Below, one piece after another: positions 45,781-46,602 of a stretch of DNA of 46,602 nt. Location: NCBI GenBank assembly GCA_019683695.1, contig JADGHX010000012.1:1-46602 (forward strand), in the 5' to 3' direction. A program made the position numbers and the translations under genes. The notes beneath the pieces were generated by a model, which worked only from the letters and a program-made list of their open reading frames with translations, had not been told where the DNA came from and ran no database searches. The DNA comes from Steroidobacteraceae bacterium. Its GTDB lineage: Bacteria > Pseudomonadota > Gammaproteobacteria > Steroidobacterales > Steroidobacteraceae. Position 1 is the first letter of the stretch. Each line of letters opens with the position of its first letter.

Positions 45781-46368
45781 TCAAGACGATTGGGGGCCCG
45801 CCGCGGGTGCCTTTGCCACGATGACCCGGGCCGGACGCAACAGCCGGCCGTTCACCTCGTAGCCCCGCTGAACCACCTTCAGAACGGTGTTGGGCTCGGC
45901 GGTATCCGAGGGCTGCACCAGCATCGCCTCGTGCCGCTCGGGATCGAACGGCTGGCCGAGCGGATCGATCTCGATGATGTTCAGCTTCTCGAACGCCTTG
46001 GCCAGCAGCTTCAGGGTGGCTTCCTGGCCGGCGGCGAGACTCTGGGCATCGGCCCGATCGGCGTTCTCGACCGCGAGCTCGAGGCTGTCCTTCACGGGCA
46101 GGAGCTCCTGGGCGAGCTTCTCGAGGCTGTAGCGGTGGGCCGCTTCCACATCGCGCTGGGCGCGCTTGCGGATGTTCTCCACATCGGCCACGGCACGAAG
46201 GTACTGCTCCCAGTGGTTCTTCGCCCGCTCCTCGGACTCCGCAAGGGCCTGCTGCAGACGCTCCACTTCCGCGAGCTGCGCCGCCGTCTCGGGCAACACG
46301 GCCGTCTGTTCATTGCCGGCAGCGCCCTGTTCGGCGTCACCTTCAGGCGGGCTGGACTGCGCATTCAT
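45781..46368 (-). CDS. grpE: Nucleotide exchange factor GrpE
   Basis: This encodes 195 residues. It releases ADP from DnaK. It has an acidic, low-complexity N-terminus, a long coiled coil (about 30-90), then DVENIRKRAQRDVEAAHRYSLEKLAQELLPVKDSLE, the family signature, and the beta-wing end NTVLKVVQRGYEVNGRLLRPARVIVAK. The ATG at 46368 has GGGAGG 11 nt upstream. Confidence 0.97.
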   Translation of the reverse strand: MNAQSSPPEGDAEQGAAGNEQTAVLPETAAQLAEVERLQQALAESEERAKNHWEQYLRAVADVENIRKRAQRDVEAAHRYSLEKLAQELLPVKDSLELAVENADRADAQSLAAGQEATLKLLAKAFEKLNIIEIDPLGQPFDPERHEAMLVQPSDTAEPNTVLKVVQRGYEVNGRLLRPARVIVAKAPAAGPQSS

Positions 46369-46440
46369 GCCTGGAAAAGCCTCCCAAAAACAAAAAGTTT
46401 ACCCCGCGCTTCCAGGTTTGCCCCGAAGTCGCGAGGGGTT

Positions 46441-46460
46441 GCCCGATGAAAACTTCGGGC
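46441..46460 (-). terminator. Short hairpin after hrcA
   Basis: A 6-bp perfect stem, GCCCGA/TCGGGC, has an 8-base loop and is 13 bp after the hrcA stop. It is weak and lacks a T-run. It may separate hrcA from grpE transcription. Confidence 0.3.
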
Positions 46461-46472
46461 GGTGGGTGGGGA

Positions 46473-46602
46473 TCAGCGCCGGGAATTCAAGGCGGCGCCC
46501 AGAAGTTTCGCCGTCATGTCGACGATGGGGATGACGCGCTGGTACGCCATGCGCGTCGGGCCGATCACCCCGAGCACCCCCATCACCGAATCGCCCGACG
46601 TG
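46473..46602 (-). CDS. hrcA: Heat-inducible repressor HrcA, C-terminal fragment
   Basis: Only the last 43 codons are in the window; the 5' part lies beyond 46602. Translation of the minus strand gives [19 protein letters not shown], then [13 protein letters not shown] and stop at 46473, which is the conserved HrcA ending ([13 protein letters not shown]). HrcA represses groE and dnaK operons by binding CIRCE. The order hrcA-grpE-dnaK-dnaJ is standard. Confidence 0.9.
   Translation of the reverse strand, partial: TSGDSVMGVLGVIGPTRMAYQRVIPIVDMTAKLLGAALNSRR

Noticed and set aside
46369-46472. CIRCE operator or sigma-32 promoter before grpE
   Set aside because: No TTAGCACTC inverted repeat and no convincing CTTGAA/CCCCAT pair can be found. 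The control site may lie upstream of hrcA, outside the window.

Overview
The window looks like chromosomal DNA from a GC-rich gammaproteobacterium. Two conserved gammaproteobacterial blocks support this: a grpE-dnaK-dnaJ-dapB-carA-carB-greA-rlmE-ftsH-folP-glmM chain, and tpiA-secG-tRNA-Leu followed by a complete nuoA-N operon. The accessory genes (a large TonB-dependent receptor with an EVVITGSR-type start, a DUF8021-like secreted protein, Uma2, SPW and beta-helix proteins) suggest a Steroidobacter/Nevskia/Xanthomonas-like lineage, but that placement is inference.

Layout from left to right. Positions 1-750 hold no convincing gene but carry an imperfect tandem repeat with a period of about 332 bp. 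Positions 750-9323 are accessory: a secreted SnoaL-like protein, a Uma2-type nuclease-fold protein, a secreted beta-helix protein, an SPW membrane protein, RecQ helicase, an ECF sigma factor with a membrane protein and a secreted protein behind it, and a citryl-CoA lyase-like protein. Positions 9419-24122 are the 14-gene respiratory complex I operon on the minus strand, preceded by tRNA-Leu(GAG), secG and tpiA. Positions 25678-31563 interrupt the otherwise conserved glmM/tpiA neighbourhood with repeats, a DUF8021-like gene and a divergent TonB-dependent receptor. Positions 31564-46602 are a long minus-strand housekeeping chain: cell-wall precursor (glmM), folate (folP), membrane proteolysis (ftsH), rRNA methylation (rlmE), transcript cleavage (greA), carbamoyl phosphate (carAB), lysine/DAP synthesis (dapB) and the DnaK chaperone system, ending inside hrcA.

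The most interesting signal is upstream of carA: a good sigma-70-like promoter, then a 42-codon leader reading frame with its own ribosome binding site, four arginine codons that are all AGA/AGG, a strong terminator-like hairpin lying on the first arginine codons, and a stop codon overlapping the carA GTG start. This has the design of an arginine-sensing attenuator, though it is unproven. Other points of note are an 83-residue histidine-rich insertion in NuoL, the island between glmM and tpiA with its repeats, the repeat array at the left end, and an ECF sigma operon whose membrane partner lacks the usual zinc anti-sigma motif. No CRISPR array, transposase, phage gene or rRNA was seen.
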